Assembly: GCF_035818675.1 (NCBI RefSeq)
Contig: NZ_JAYKZZ010000004.1
Location: forward strand, 338,590-402,589
Reading direction: 5' to 3'
Length of the DNA: 64,000 nucleotides
Source of the DNA: Parapedobacter flavus
GTDB taxonomy: Bacteria > Bacteroidota > Bacteroidia > Sphingobacteriales > Sphingobacteriaceae
Each line of letters begins with the position of its first letter. Position 1 is the stretch's first letter. The notes beneath the pieces are model-generated. The model was not told where the DNA came from. It saw only the letters and a program-made list of their open reading frames with translations, and made no database searches. Shown one piece after another: positions 9,330 to 17,594 of this stretch. The translations under genes and the position numbers were made by a program.

Positions 9330-9666
9330 AAACCTATAGATAATTCATAAAGGAATATGATTGAGTAAAGACCGTTATCGGCTAGGGCGTTTTTGTCCCG
9401 CCGCGGATATATTTCGTTTAGTCCAATATAATCACAAAAAAATGCATTTTACAACATCACGAATACGGAAATATTTGAAAAAGAAAGCATTCAAGCCGAG
9501 CGACGCATTGCCGAAGGAATTGGAACTGACTGAAGCGTTGGGTGTGTACGAATGCTGAAGAAATAGTTGTAGATATCGATTTAATAATCTACATTTGACT
9601 TTATGTACTACATGATAATGAGGCCCCGCTGATTAAATTGATACTAAATGACCAAGATGACCTCGA
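9330..9666 (+). other. 337-bp gap with promoter and a doubtful 65-codon frame
   Basis: No convincing gene. An open frame from a TTG at 9361 to 9558 would encode 65 residues ending in a charged stretch (KYLKKKAFKPSDALPKELEL...). It has no ATG, no family resemblance that I recognise, and no obvious transcription signal of its own; it might be a decayed gene end. The right half contains a well-formed Bacteroidetes promoter (separate entry) that would start transcription of block b. Confidence 0.5.
9567..9597 (+). promoter_or_regulatory. Bacteroidetes-type promoter for the gene at 9667
   Basis: TTG at 9567-9569 (-33 element) is separated by 20 bases from TACATTTG at 9590-9597, an exact match to the TAnnTTTG -7 consensus of the Bacteroidetes housekeeping sigma factor. 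Predicted transcription start is near 9604, giving a leader of about 60 bases before the ATG at 9667. Not tested experimentally. Confidence 0.55.
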
Positions 9667-10944
9667 ATGAAAAGACGTGATTTACTGAAGGGAGTTGCGG
9701 CACTGGGAAGCGTAGTCTTTCCGATGGGACTAAACGCAACACCGGCCAATAACCGATTGGACGTCCCTGAAGGACCAATTGATAAAGACCAATTACGTAA
9801 GAGAAAGCAAGCAAGGCGTCGGACACGTCGGATTATCCTGAACAATGATGGTAATGACATCCTGCGTCTGCCTGTGGATGGTATTGTAACGCCCGAATTG
9901 TTCCTCAATAAGCGTACTTCTCCTTTGCTAGGCAGCCACGTAGATTCGATATTCTATTGTGATGGTGTCAATGACCGCTATACACACAAAAGTGATGTAA
10001 CAACGGTGAGAGATGACCTTCGGGTTGAAGCCCTGCACCAGCAGGATACCGATCCGCTCAATGTTATCATTGGGTTTTGTCGTCAACATCATAAAGAAGT
10101 GTTTTGGTCGATGCGAATGAATGACACGCATGATGCGGCATCAAAGGAGCTTCGGGAGTTGGTTAGATGGAAAAGGGAGCATCCGGAATGTCTTATGGGG
10201 AAACCGGGAGAAAAATCTCCTTTCCTACAAAAATGGTCTGCGCTAAATTACGGATTGAAGGAAGTGCGGGACCGAGTGTTGGTCACGATAAGAGATGTTG
10301 TGTCCCGTTACGATATAGACGGGATAGAGCTCGATTTTTTCAGGCATCCTATATTTTTTGAGTCACAATATATGGGCGGCGTCGCTAGTCAGGACGAGTG
10401 CAGTAAAATGACCCAACTTTTATACAATATACGGGAGATTTGTGATGAAGTAGCAAAACAGCGAGGGAAGCCGATATTAATAGCTATACGTATTCCTGAT
10501 TCCATTGCCTTTTCAAAAGCGATTGGGCTTGATGTCATTACTTGGCTATCGGAAGAACTCATAGATGTCATGTCAGGTGCTGGTTATTTTAAAATGGAGC
10601 CCTGGCGTAACTGGGCCGGTTTGGGTAGGAAATACAACGTGCCGGTATATGCTGTTTTCAGCGAAAGACGTATTTCCAAAACATTGACCCCTGAAACGGA
10701 AACGGAAATAGAACGCTGGCGGGGAGAGGCGCGGATTGCGTGGAAGGCAGGGGTGAACGGCATCTATACGTTTAACCGTTTCGATCCACATGACCGACTT
10801 TTTCATGAATTAGGGGATCCTGCTTTACTGGAGGAACTACCAAGGGTTGATGAGGAGAACTACATTAATCCACAAGCGAAGGGGGTGGTGGAACCTGAAA
10901 CATGGTTGAAAGGCGCCCGGAAATACTTGAAAGAACGTGAATGA
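9667..10944 (+). CDS. TIM-barrel family 10-like glycosylhydrolase, exported
   Basis: A 425-residue protein. MKRRDLLKGVAALGSVVFPMG is a Tat- or Sec-type leader with twin arginines, so it is periplasmic or surface bound. The body has (beta/alpha)-barrel features: IGFCRQHHKEVFWSMRMNDTHD, IRDVVSRYDIDGIELDFFRHP (Asp/Glu at the end of a strand, a typical active-site place), KPILIAIRIP, VPVYAVFSERR and GVNGIYTFNRFDP. This resembles the 'family 10 glycosylhydrolase' (GHL10) group, whose substrates are mostly unknown. It heads a two-gene unit with its own promoter, 30 bp upstream of a sialidase-fold gene. Role in debranching the target glycan is inferred. Confidence 0.7.
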   Translation: MKRRDLLKGVAALGSVVFPMGLNATPANNRLDVPEGPIDKDQLRKRKQARRRTRRIILNNDGNDILRLPVDGIVTPELFLNKRTSPLLGSHVDSIFYCDGVNDRYTHKSDVTTVRDDLRVEALHQQDTDPLNVIIGFCRQHHKEVFWSMRMNDTHDAASKELRELVRWKREHPECLMGKPGEKSPFLQKWSALNYGLKEVRDRVLVTIRDVVSRYDIDGIELDFFRHPIFFESQYMGGVASQDECSKMTQLLYNIREICDEVAKQRGKPILIAIRIPDSIAFSKAIGLDVITWLSEELIDVMSGAGYFKMEPWRNWAGLGRKYNVPVYAVFSERRISKTLTPETETEIERWRGEARIAWKAGVNGIYTFNRFDPHDRLFHELGDPALLEELPRVDEENYINPQAKGVVEPETWLKGARKYLKERE

Positions 10945-10974
10945 CAGGAAACTACAAATAATCGATTTGAAATT

Positions 10975-12120
10975 ATGATTAGAAAATGTGTTGTTTTTTT
11001 CTCGTTATTAATCACCGGGGTTAATACTGGTTTTGCCCAATCGCCCAAGAACTACGGTATCCGTACCTTCGATTTATCGAACGATTCGTTACGACATGTA
11101 ATCGTGGCTCAAGGTACGCCTGAGGTTTACCAAGGTCACCCCACGACCGTATTGCTACCGGATGGAAAGACAATGTATAGTGTCTGGACCTACAATCACG
11201 GTGGGGTGTGCGGCCCGCTGAAGCGGAGCTGCGACGGGGGGCTTACTTGGAGCGATCTGCTCGATGTTCCGCAGAATTGGTCAACGGTTTCCAACTGTCC
11301 GGCAATTTACCGGCTTCCTGATCCGCAAGGTAACCATCGCCTGTTCGTTTTTGCCGGTGAGGGTCCCAATGGCAACATGTACCAGTCTTATTCTGACGAC
11401 GGGGGGAAAACTTGGTCGCCAATGGCACCGAATAATACGGGCCCCAGCGTGATGCCTTTTTGCACAATTATGCCAATAGATGGAGGAAAGCGGCTGCTGG
11501 GCCTGTCGAACATTCGTCGGCCGGGCGAGCAGGTAGAGAAGCGTTCGAATGTACTGTCGCGTAGTTATTCTGATGATGGCGGTGCCACTTGGACCCCGTG
11601 GGAGGTCATACTTGACCTGCCGGGATTGAAGCCTTGCGAACCAGAACTGGTGCGATCGCCTAATGGCAAGCAACTGCTCTGCCTGATTCGTGAAAATACT
11701 GAACGCGTAGCATTATACATGACGAGCGATGACGAAGGGGCAACTTGGTCGGAAACGAAGCCATTGCCGCCTCCGCTGCATGGCGATCGCCACAAAGCCA
11801 AATACGCGCCGGATGGGCGCCTGGTTGTGGTATTCCGGGACACCGGCCATGATAATCCAACGCGCAACCATTTCGTAGCCTGGGTGGGTACCTATGACGA
11901 TATCTTGGAGGGCAACGAAGGCCAGTTCCGCGTAAAGCTATTGCATAGCCACAAGGGTTGGGATTGTGGCTATCCGGGATTAGAGTTGTTGCCGGACGAT
12001 ACGTTCGTGGCCACTACTTATGTAAAGTATAAGAAAGGAACGGACCAGAATTCGGTTGTGAGCACGCGGTTCACACTGGCTGAACTTGATAACGACTACC
12101 ACAAACGTTCAAGATTTTAG
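10975..12120 (+). CDS. Divergent sialidase-fold secreted protein (Asp-box propeller)
   Basis: A 381-residue protein with a signal peptide (residues 1-22, ending GFAQ). Asp boxes at SCDGGLTWS, SDDGGKTWS, SDDGGATWT and SDDEGATWS show the six-bladed sialidase propeller. The first-arginine RIP motif is replaced by GHPTTVLLPDGK. A Glu-containing strand (CEPELVRSPNGKQLLCLIREN) and a Tyr (WDCGYPGLELLPD) are in expected places, plus RHKAKYAPDGRLVVVFRD. It belongs to the broad 'exo-alpha-sialidase' family but probably not to classical GH33 neuraminidases. It follows the TIM-barrel gene by 30 bp and is the last gene of block b. Confidence 0.75.
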   Translation: MIRKCVVFFSLLITGVNTGFAQSPKNYGIRTFDLSNDSLRHVIVAQGTPEVYQGHPTTVLLPDGKTMYSVWTYNHGGVCGPLKRSCDGGLTWSDLLDVPQNWSTVSNCPAIYRLPDPQGNHRLFVFAGEGPNGNMYQSYSDDGGKTWSPMAPNNTGPSVMPFCTIMPIDGGKRLLGLSNIRRPGEQVEKRSNVLSRSYSDDGGATWTPWEVILDLPGLKPCEPELVRSPNGKQLLCLIRENTERVALYMTSDDEGATWSETKPLPPPLHGDRHKAKYAPDGRLVVVFRDTGHDNPTRNHFVAWVGTYDDILEGNEGQFRVKLLHSHKGWDCGYPGLELLPDDTFVATTYVKYKKGTDQNSVVSTRFTLAELDNDYHKRSRF

Positions 12121-12189
12121 TAGAAACCGGATGCGCTCCAGTGTGTGCTAATCTTTCTAAAATTTATTTTCCCAGTTTTTTTAAAATAA

Positions 12190-12222
12190 TTTGGTTGTAT
12201 AAAAATAAATCATTTATATTTG
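12190..12222 (+). promoter_or_regulatory. Strong candidate promoter for the long SusCD/sialidase operon
   Basis: TTTGG at 12190-12194 (with another TTG at 12195-12197) and TATATTTG at 12215-12222 give a -33 element, a 17-20 base spacer and an exact TAnnTTTG -7 box. The surrounding 12160-12225 stretch is strongly A+T-rich, unlike the flanking coding DNA. Predicted start near 12229 leaves a leader of about 180 bases before the ATG at 12413, long enough to hold a regulatory RNA structure. The next genes run with very short spacing to 34175, so this is probably the main promoter of that operon. Confidence 0.65.
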
Positions 12223-12412
12223 TCGATATGTTCTACATAATAGTATGTAGTAAAGGTACCAATAGTAAATCGTTAAATAGCCTTTATGAAGTAATTGGAC
12301 TTGTCTAGTAGAAATCGTGTGCGGAGCGTCATTTGTCGGCTAACCACGACAAAACGCCGGTTGCACGGCTGACAGCTTACAAGATATGAACCTATATAAT
12401 TACCTAAATAAT

Positions 12413-13924
12413 ATGATTAGCAAATACACCATCTTTGCCTACTGCCTCATCTTAATGCAGCTAATCGGTTCCTGTACAACCGAAGATGAGATGCTCCTGG
12501 CTCCCCCCTTGGAAGCCGCATTTGAAGCGGATATCCGCCAAGTCAAGATTGGCGATACGGTGTCATTCCGCGACATGTCAATCGGCCTTCCTAGCCAGTG
12601 GAAATGGGTTTTCGAAGGTGGAAGTCCGAGTAGCGCGATAGTACACAGCCCGATTGTTATCTACGATACGGTAGGCTTGTATCCCGTTACCTTGGAAGTG
12701 AGGCGCGGCGATAAAGTAGCGTCTATCTCGGTCCCGGAGTTCATTGAAGTGGGGTACCGAGATTTGAATGCTGATTTCACTACAGATACCACCGTGGTGA
12801 AGGCAGGCGAAAAAATCCGGTTTACGGATAATTCTGAAGGCTTGCCGGTCTCCTGGGCATGGGAGTTTTACGCAGCGGAGGGTCCGGTAATTACGGCCAA
12901 CGAGCAATACCCGGAGGTCGGATTCACCGAACCGGGTTACTATACGGTGAAGCTGACGGTCTCACACCCGGGTGGAACGCACACCATAGTGAAGGAGAAC
13001 TACCTCACTGTGCTGAACGCTAACCCGCCACAGGCTGATTTCAGTGCCAGCAGTACCGGTGTTGTAGCGGGGAGCGGCATTACGTTTGAAAGCACGAGTA
13101 CCGGGGAGATTTCTGGATTTAATTGGACGTTTGAGGGGGGAACTCCAGCTACCTCAACCGAAGCTAGCCCGACCGTGGTGTACCAAACTCCGGGCAGGTA
13201 TACGGTGACACTGGAAACTTACGACCAAATTAGTACGGATACCAAGACATCAGAGGGTTACGTGTTGGTGGTGCCTGCCGATGGACTCGTTGCTTACTAT
13301 CCGATGGATGGCTCCGGGGCCGACGCTGGCCCGTCGGCAATCGATCCTTCGACGGTAGGTAATGTGGTATTCTCGGGCCCCGATCGAAGGGGGGCAGCCA
13401 CCGCGGCACAGTTCGATGGCAGTAGCCTGCTTTTGGTTGCTGATCACCCCGCATTCAATTTCGGAACAGGCGACTTTACCGTGTCGTTGTGGGTAAACAC
13501 GTCAAATACGCGCCGGATGACCGTTTGGAATGAAAGTGGGGCCAATGGCGGGCGCGATAACCAGGCATGGTTGCGCCTGGGTGATAACACAACGGACCGT
13601 AAAATGCGATTCTGTGTGGAAGACGGAACCGGAGGTACCATTCTGAATATCCGTGACGGGGTATCTGATGGGGAGTGGCACCACGTGGTGTGTGTACGCG
13701 AAGGCAGGGTCTCTCGGGTTTACATTGACGGCGCCTTGGTTCGGGAAGGAACCGCATCCGCGGCGAAAGACGTATCAAGTAGCCAGCCCTTTAAGATTGG
13801 GGCGCAAGAGACGGGAGGTGGCGGATCTTACACCAATTACTTTAATGGTCTGTTGGATGACTTTTTAATATACGGCCGCGCATTCAGCGCGCAGGAGGTT
13901 AGTGAATTGTTTGAGCTGGAATAA
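12413..13924 (+). CDS. PKD x3 plus LamG surface lipoprotein, probable surface glycan-binding protein
   Basis: About 503 residues. Starting at the ATG at 12413 gives a lipoprotein signal with lipobox LIGSC; an in-frame ATG at 12386 would add 9 residues of poor leader. Three PKD-type domains follow at roughly residues 30-110, 118-205 and 210-290 (WKWVFEGGSPSS, WAWEFYAAEG, FNWTFEGGTPATS, each with a GxYxVTL strand). A LamG/concanavalin-like domain fills about 295-500 (GLVAYYPMDGSG, FTVSLWVNTSN, GEWHHVVCVREGRVSRVYIDG, DDFLIYGRAFSAQEV). The arrangement fits an outer-membrane glycan-binding lipoprotein. It is the first gene of the operon, 26 bp before the canonical sialidase. No catalytic motif is seen. 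Confidence 0.85.
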   Translation: MISKYTIFAYCLILMQLIGSCTTEDEMLLAPPLEAAFEADIRQVKIGDTVSFRDMSIGLPSQWKWVFEGGSPSSAIVHSPIVIYDTVGLYPVTLEVRRGDKVASISVPEFIEVGYRDLNADFTTDTTVVKAGEKIRFTDNSEGLPVSWAWEFYAAEGPVITANEQYPEVGFTEPGYYTVKLTVSHPGGTHTIVKENYLTVLNANPPQADFSASSTGVVAGSGITFESTSTGEISGFNWTFEGGTPATSTEASPTVVYQTPGRYTVTLETYDQISTDTKTSEGYVLVVPADGLVAYYPMDGSGADAGPSAIDPSTVGNVVFSGPDRRGAATAAQFDGSSLLLVADHPAFNFGTGDFTVSLWVNTSNTRRMTVWNESGANGGRDNQAWLRLGDNTTDRKMRFCVEDGTGGTILNIRDGVSDGEWHHVVCVREGRVSRVYIDGALVREGTASAAKDVSSSQPFKIGAQETGGGGSYTNYFNGLLDDFLIYGRAFSAQEVSELFELE

Positions 13925-13950
13925 AATGCATGTACGGAAAAATAACGGCT

Positions 13951-15612
13951 ATGAAATGTCTTTTTAATTTGTTGGTGTTCGGATTGGTTGCAATAACCGC
14001 TCCTGCCTTGGCGGTGGTCGATAATGAACTATCGGTGGTGCAACATGCCAATCAGGTACCCATTTTGATCAATAAAACGAATAATCCCGTGCTGCGGATT
14101 AACGTAAAAGCACCGCTAACGGCATCGGATGCTGAGCTGGAGGCTATCCGGTTGTCAACTGACGGGACGACCGCGGTAGGTGACATCAGGGCGGTCCGGG
14201 TGTACTATTATGGGGGTGATGCGGGCGCGGGGGGGATGAAAAGCGTGAAAAAGCCACTTTTCGGCCAGTCGACAGCGGTTGGCGAGGAGATTCGCATCAC
14301 CGGAAAGCAGTCGTTGAAGCCGGGCGACAATTATTTCTGGGTATCCTACGAATTGGCTGGTGATACTGATTTGGATCACTTGGTGTCTGCTAGCTGTGTG
14401 GGCATGGATATCAGCGGTAGTGCTGTTCCGGTAAATGCCGCCGAACGGCCCGCGCCGCAGCGTGTCGGCATTGCTGTGCGGAAGCACTGGCAGGATGACG
14501 TGCACACCTCACGGATACCGGGCCTAGCGACAACCAACAACGGAACCCTTCTAGCCATATTCGACGCTCGGCGCGAGAGCGGAAGAGATTTGCAGGGGCA
14601 CATGGATATCGGGTTGCACCGAAGCACCGACAACGGACAGACGTGGCAACCCCTGCAGATTACCATGGATATGGGCGAGTGGGGCGGACTGCCACAGAAA
14701 TTCAATGGCGTATCTGATGCGTGTATCCTGGTAGATAAGAACTCGGACGCTATTTTCATCGCCGGCTTATGGATGCACGGCGTGATCAATGAGGAAGGAG
14801 AATGGGTGGAAGGACTCACCGAAAATAGCGACGATTGGAACCATCAATGGCGCAACAAGGCTTCCCAACCGGGATTTGGCGAACGGCAAACCGCACAGTT
14901 CCTTGTGGTGAAAAGTACGGACGACGGAAAAACCTGGAGTGAGCCGGTAAATTTGACCCGGATGTGCAAAAAGGAGGCTTGGTGGTTATGGGCCCCGGCC
15001 CCGGGAAATGGTATTACGATGACCGACGGTACACTTGTATTTCCTACCCAGGGGAGGGACGAGAACGGCCGGTCGTTTTCGAACATTACCTACAGTAAAG
15101 ATGGCGGTCGTACGTGGACAACCAGCAATCCGGCTTATTCGGGTACTACCGAATGTGCAGTAGCCCAGCTGAACGACAACCGGTTGATGCTCAATATGCG
15201 ATCGGGTCGGAACAGAGGCAGGCTCGGCAATGACAACGGACGGGCGGTAGCGGTGACCGATGATATGGGTAATTCCTGGACGGAACATCCTTCGTCTTTC
15301 AATGCACTCCCCGAACCGGTATGCATGGCGAGCCTGTATATGTATCCTTATGGTGAAAGAAATCAAAACCGATCCATGCTGCTATTTTCGAATCCGAACG
15401 ACAAGGAATTTAGGCAGGATATGACCGTCAAAATCAGTCACGATGATGGGAATACCTGGCCGGAAAACCTATGGATATTGCTGGATGAAGGCCGTAGCAG
15501 GGGGTATTCATGCTTGACAACCGTTGACGGACATCACGTCGGTATTCTCTACGAGAGCAGTCAGGCAGACATGGTTTTTCAACGGATTGATATCCGGGCT
15601 TATATGCAATGA
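13951..15612 (+). CDS. Exo-alpha-sialidase (GH33) with N-terminal beta-sandwich domain
   Basis: About 553 residues; the ATG at 13951 gives a clean signal peptide ending APALA (an ATG at 13930 would add 7 residues). Residues of roughly 25-170 form an N-terminal beta-sandwich like the carbohydrate-binding domain of Bacteroides sialidases. The GH33 propeller follows with the full set of signatures: SRIPGLATTNNGTLLAIFDARRES (first Arg, acid/base Asp region), Asp boxes STDNGQTW, STDDGKTW, SKDGGRTW, SHDDGNTW, TTECAVAQLNDNRLML (Glu), a late Arg before MTVKIS, and RGYSCLTTV (nucleophilic Tyr partner). It should release terminal sialic acids in the periplasm or at the surface. It lies between the PKD/LamG gene and the first fasciclin gene. 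Confidence 0.92.
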   Translation: MKCLFNLLVFGLVAITAPALAVVDNELSVVQHANQVPILINKTNNPVLRINVKAPLTASDAELEAIRLSTDGTTAVGDIRAVRVYYYGGDAGAGGMKSVKKPLFGQSTAVGEEIRITGKQSLKPGDNYFWVSYELAGDTDLDHLVSASCVGMDISGSAVPVNAAERPAPQRVGIAVRKHWQDDVHTSRIPGLATTNNGTLLAIFDARRESGRDLQGHMDIGLHRSTDNGQTWQPLQITMDMGEWGGLPQKFNGVSDACILVDKNSDAIFIAGLWMHGVINEEGEWVEGLTENSDDWNHQWRNKASQPGFGERQTAQFLVVKSTDDGKTWSEPVNLTRMCKKEAWWLWAPAPGNGITMTDGTLVFPTQGRDENGRSFSNITYSKDGGRTWTTSNPAYSGTTECAVAQLNDNRLMLNMRSGRNRGRLGNDNGRAVAVTDDMGNSWTEHPSSFNALPEPVCMASLYMYPYGERNQNRSMLLFSNPNDKEFRQDMTVKISHDDGNTWPENLWILLDEGRSRGYSCLTTVDGHHVGILYESSQADMVFQRIDIRAYMQ

Positions 15613-15635
15613 TTGTGGCTTTATAAAACGAAATT

Positions 15636-17579
15636 ATGATAACATTTCAACGCTTGTATGGCATTTTTTTCAGCACATTGGTTTGTGCGATCCTATGGGG
15701 GTGTTCGAAGAATATCCAGGATTACTACAACCCGGAAAGTTCGCTCGACAAGAACATCATTGAAGTACTCGAAGAAGACGGGCGGTTTTCCAGTTTTGTC
15801 GGAATTATAGACCGGCTGGACCTGCGGAGCACATTGGGGGAAGCGGCTATTTATACCTGCTTGGCACCGTTGGATGAACACGTATCTGCCTATTTCAATG
15901 CGCTGGATTATGCGTCTATTGAGGCGGTGCCGGAGGAGGAGTTGCGGAAGTTTGTCAACTACCATTTCATCAACGGTATGTATTATCAATATGATATCGA
16001 GCAACGGTATACGAACGCTACGACGGCAATCGGCCGGAGCCGGGCGACCCAGTATCGCTCCCGGGGGGAGGGTAACATTCCCGGAAAGCCCGTCCGATTC
16101 TTTACGCCGTATTTTTTCGATACCCAGGCTGCGGACTACGAAAGCTTCTTTGGCGAAAGCGCCGACGGGTTTAAGGTAGAGAACGCTCGTATCTCGGATA
16201 CGGATCGCGATATTGGAGCCAGCAACGGCGTAATCCATGTGTTGGAAACGCCACTGAGTGTACTTCCTCGGACGGATATCGCGTTGGCCAATGATCCGGA
16301 GACGACGCTGTTCAGCAGTTGGCAGGAGAACCATGCGGCATTCGTGTTGGGCGAAAAGGACGAATTCGGATGGGTAGATACGACCCTATATAAAACCTAT
16401 AGTGTGGGCCGAAACCTCGCAGATGAAAACCTGCAATCTACCCTGCTGGTGCCGACAAATGAGGCGATCATGACCTACTTTGAGCCTTACCTGCCCGATT
16501 TGGACAATACCATCGATTCTGTGCCGAAACACGTAATGGAGTCCCTGATCCGGGCATCACAGATCCCTAATTTATACTATAAGAGCGACCTGGTAAGCAA
16601 GGAAGATGGCGGACTACGAGAGGGAAGGGCTTATGTGTACCTCATGCCCGATATTGCCAATGTTATTTCGGGATCGGTATTGGCGAGCAACAGTGTGATT
16701 TATAAGACCGACGTACTTATCGAATCGCCCCAAATGCACAGCGTGGAAGGGGGCATTTATATGAAACATAAGCGGTACAGCCAATGGTATTGGATGTTTG
16801 ATCACACGAATTTGAATGCTGGATTAACCAATGGGTTGTCGTTCCAACACCCTAAGAAAACGCTGCTCGTTCAGTCTGATGAGGTGTGGGGATTCCCGTT
16901 GGCATCGGATATGCTGCCGGAAGACCGTGAATATCGTTATCAAACTTGCCGGACGGGGATGCTGAATATCGATGTGCGGGAAGATGGCGGTTTTCGCAAA
17001 AGGTTTTATCCAACAGACTTCGGCTATGTCTTATATGACGATGGCCGATTCTACGACTACACCGGCCACTCGGTGGCCTTACTGACTAGCGACCCTGTCT
17101 GGGAGCGGACCAATGGTACCATATATGAAATTGACGGGTTCCTGACGCCGATGGATCGGTTGGATGTGGAGCAGACAATCTATGCCAGACTATTGGCCGA
17201 CCCGGACCTTTCTCAGTTTACAGCGGCGGTAGCCCGCGCTGGCAACCTCGCTGCGGAGTTGCAACTGACGGGCTTCTTTACCTATACCCTCTTTGCACCG
17301 ACTGATATGGCTATTGATGCGTCAGGGGTAGACTTGGAAGGAATGTCGGAAACCGCGTTGATTCAGTGGGTCAACCGTTATATCATTCAAAACAGATATA
17401 TTTTTTCAGACGGGGTCTTCACCGGGCAACTTGCCAACCGGAACGATGAACCCATACGGATTAGCGGGGCATGGGAAACGTTTAACATCAGCGATGCCAG
17501 CGGAAAGTCCATTCCGGTGGGGACGGACAACACGCAGGGAGCGAATGGTGTATTGCATAAAATTAACCAATTGTTCTAA
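15636..17579 (+). CDS. Fasciclin (FAS1) repeat lipoprotein, SusCD-associated
   Basis: A 647-residue lipoprotein (lipobox ILWGC, Cys23). A FAS1 domain spans about residues 35-160 (SSFVGIIDRLDLRSTLGEAAIYTCLAPLDEHV, then LRKFVNYHFINGMYY and NGVIHVLETPLSVLP). A second, more diverged FAS1-like region covers about 235-370 (LLVPTNEAIMTYF). A third FAS1 domain ends the protein, about 505-647 (ELQLTGFFTYTLFAPTDMAI, GANGVLHKINQLF). FAS1 domains mediate adhesion and protein or glycan contacts. It sits 15 bp before susC, and the same order (FAS1-SusC-SusD) is repeated immediately downstream, so it probably acts as the extra surface lid or binding subunit of the SusCD importer. Confidence 0.85.
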   Translation: MITFQRLYGIFFSTLVCAILWGCSKNIQDYYNPESSLDKNIIEVLEEDGRFSSFVGIIDRLDLRSTLGEAAIYTCLAPLDEHVSAYFNALDYASIEAVPEEELRKFVNYHFINGMYYQYDIEQRYTNATTAIGRSRATQYRSRGEGNIPGKPVRFFTPYFFDTQAADYESFFGESADGFKVENARISDTDRDIGASNGVIHVLETPLSVLPRTDIALANDPETTLFSSWQENHAAFVLGEKDEFGWVDTTLYKTYSVGRNLADENLQSTLLVPTNEAIMTYFEPYLPDLDNTIDSVPKHVMESLIRASQIPNLYYKSDLVSKEDGGLREGRAYVYLMPDIANVISGSVLASNSVIYKTDVLIESPQMHSVEGGIYMKHKRYSQWYWMFDHTNLNAGLTNGLSFQHPKKTLLVQSDEVWGFPLASDMLPEDREYRYQTCRTGMLNIDVREDGGFRKRFYPTDFGYVLYDDGRFYDYTGHSVALLTSDPVWERTNGTIYEIDGFLTPMDRLDVEQTIYARLLADPDLSQFTAAVARAGNLAAELQLTGFFTYTLFAPTDMAIDASGVDLEGMSETALIQWVNRYIIQNRYIFSDGVFTGQLANRNDEPIRISGAWETFNISDASGKSIPVGTDNTQGANGVLHKINQLF

Positions 17580-17594
17580 ACCTTTGATTATACT

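Noticed and set aside
9361..9558. 65-residue protein starting at TTG
   Set aside because: No recognisable family, non-ATG start, and it lies in a promoter-containing gap; described only as part of that gap.
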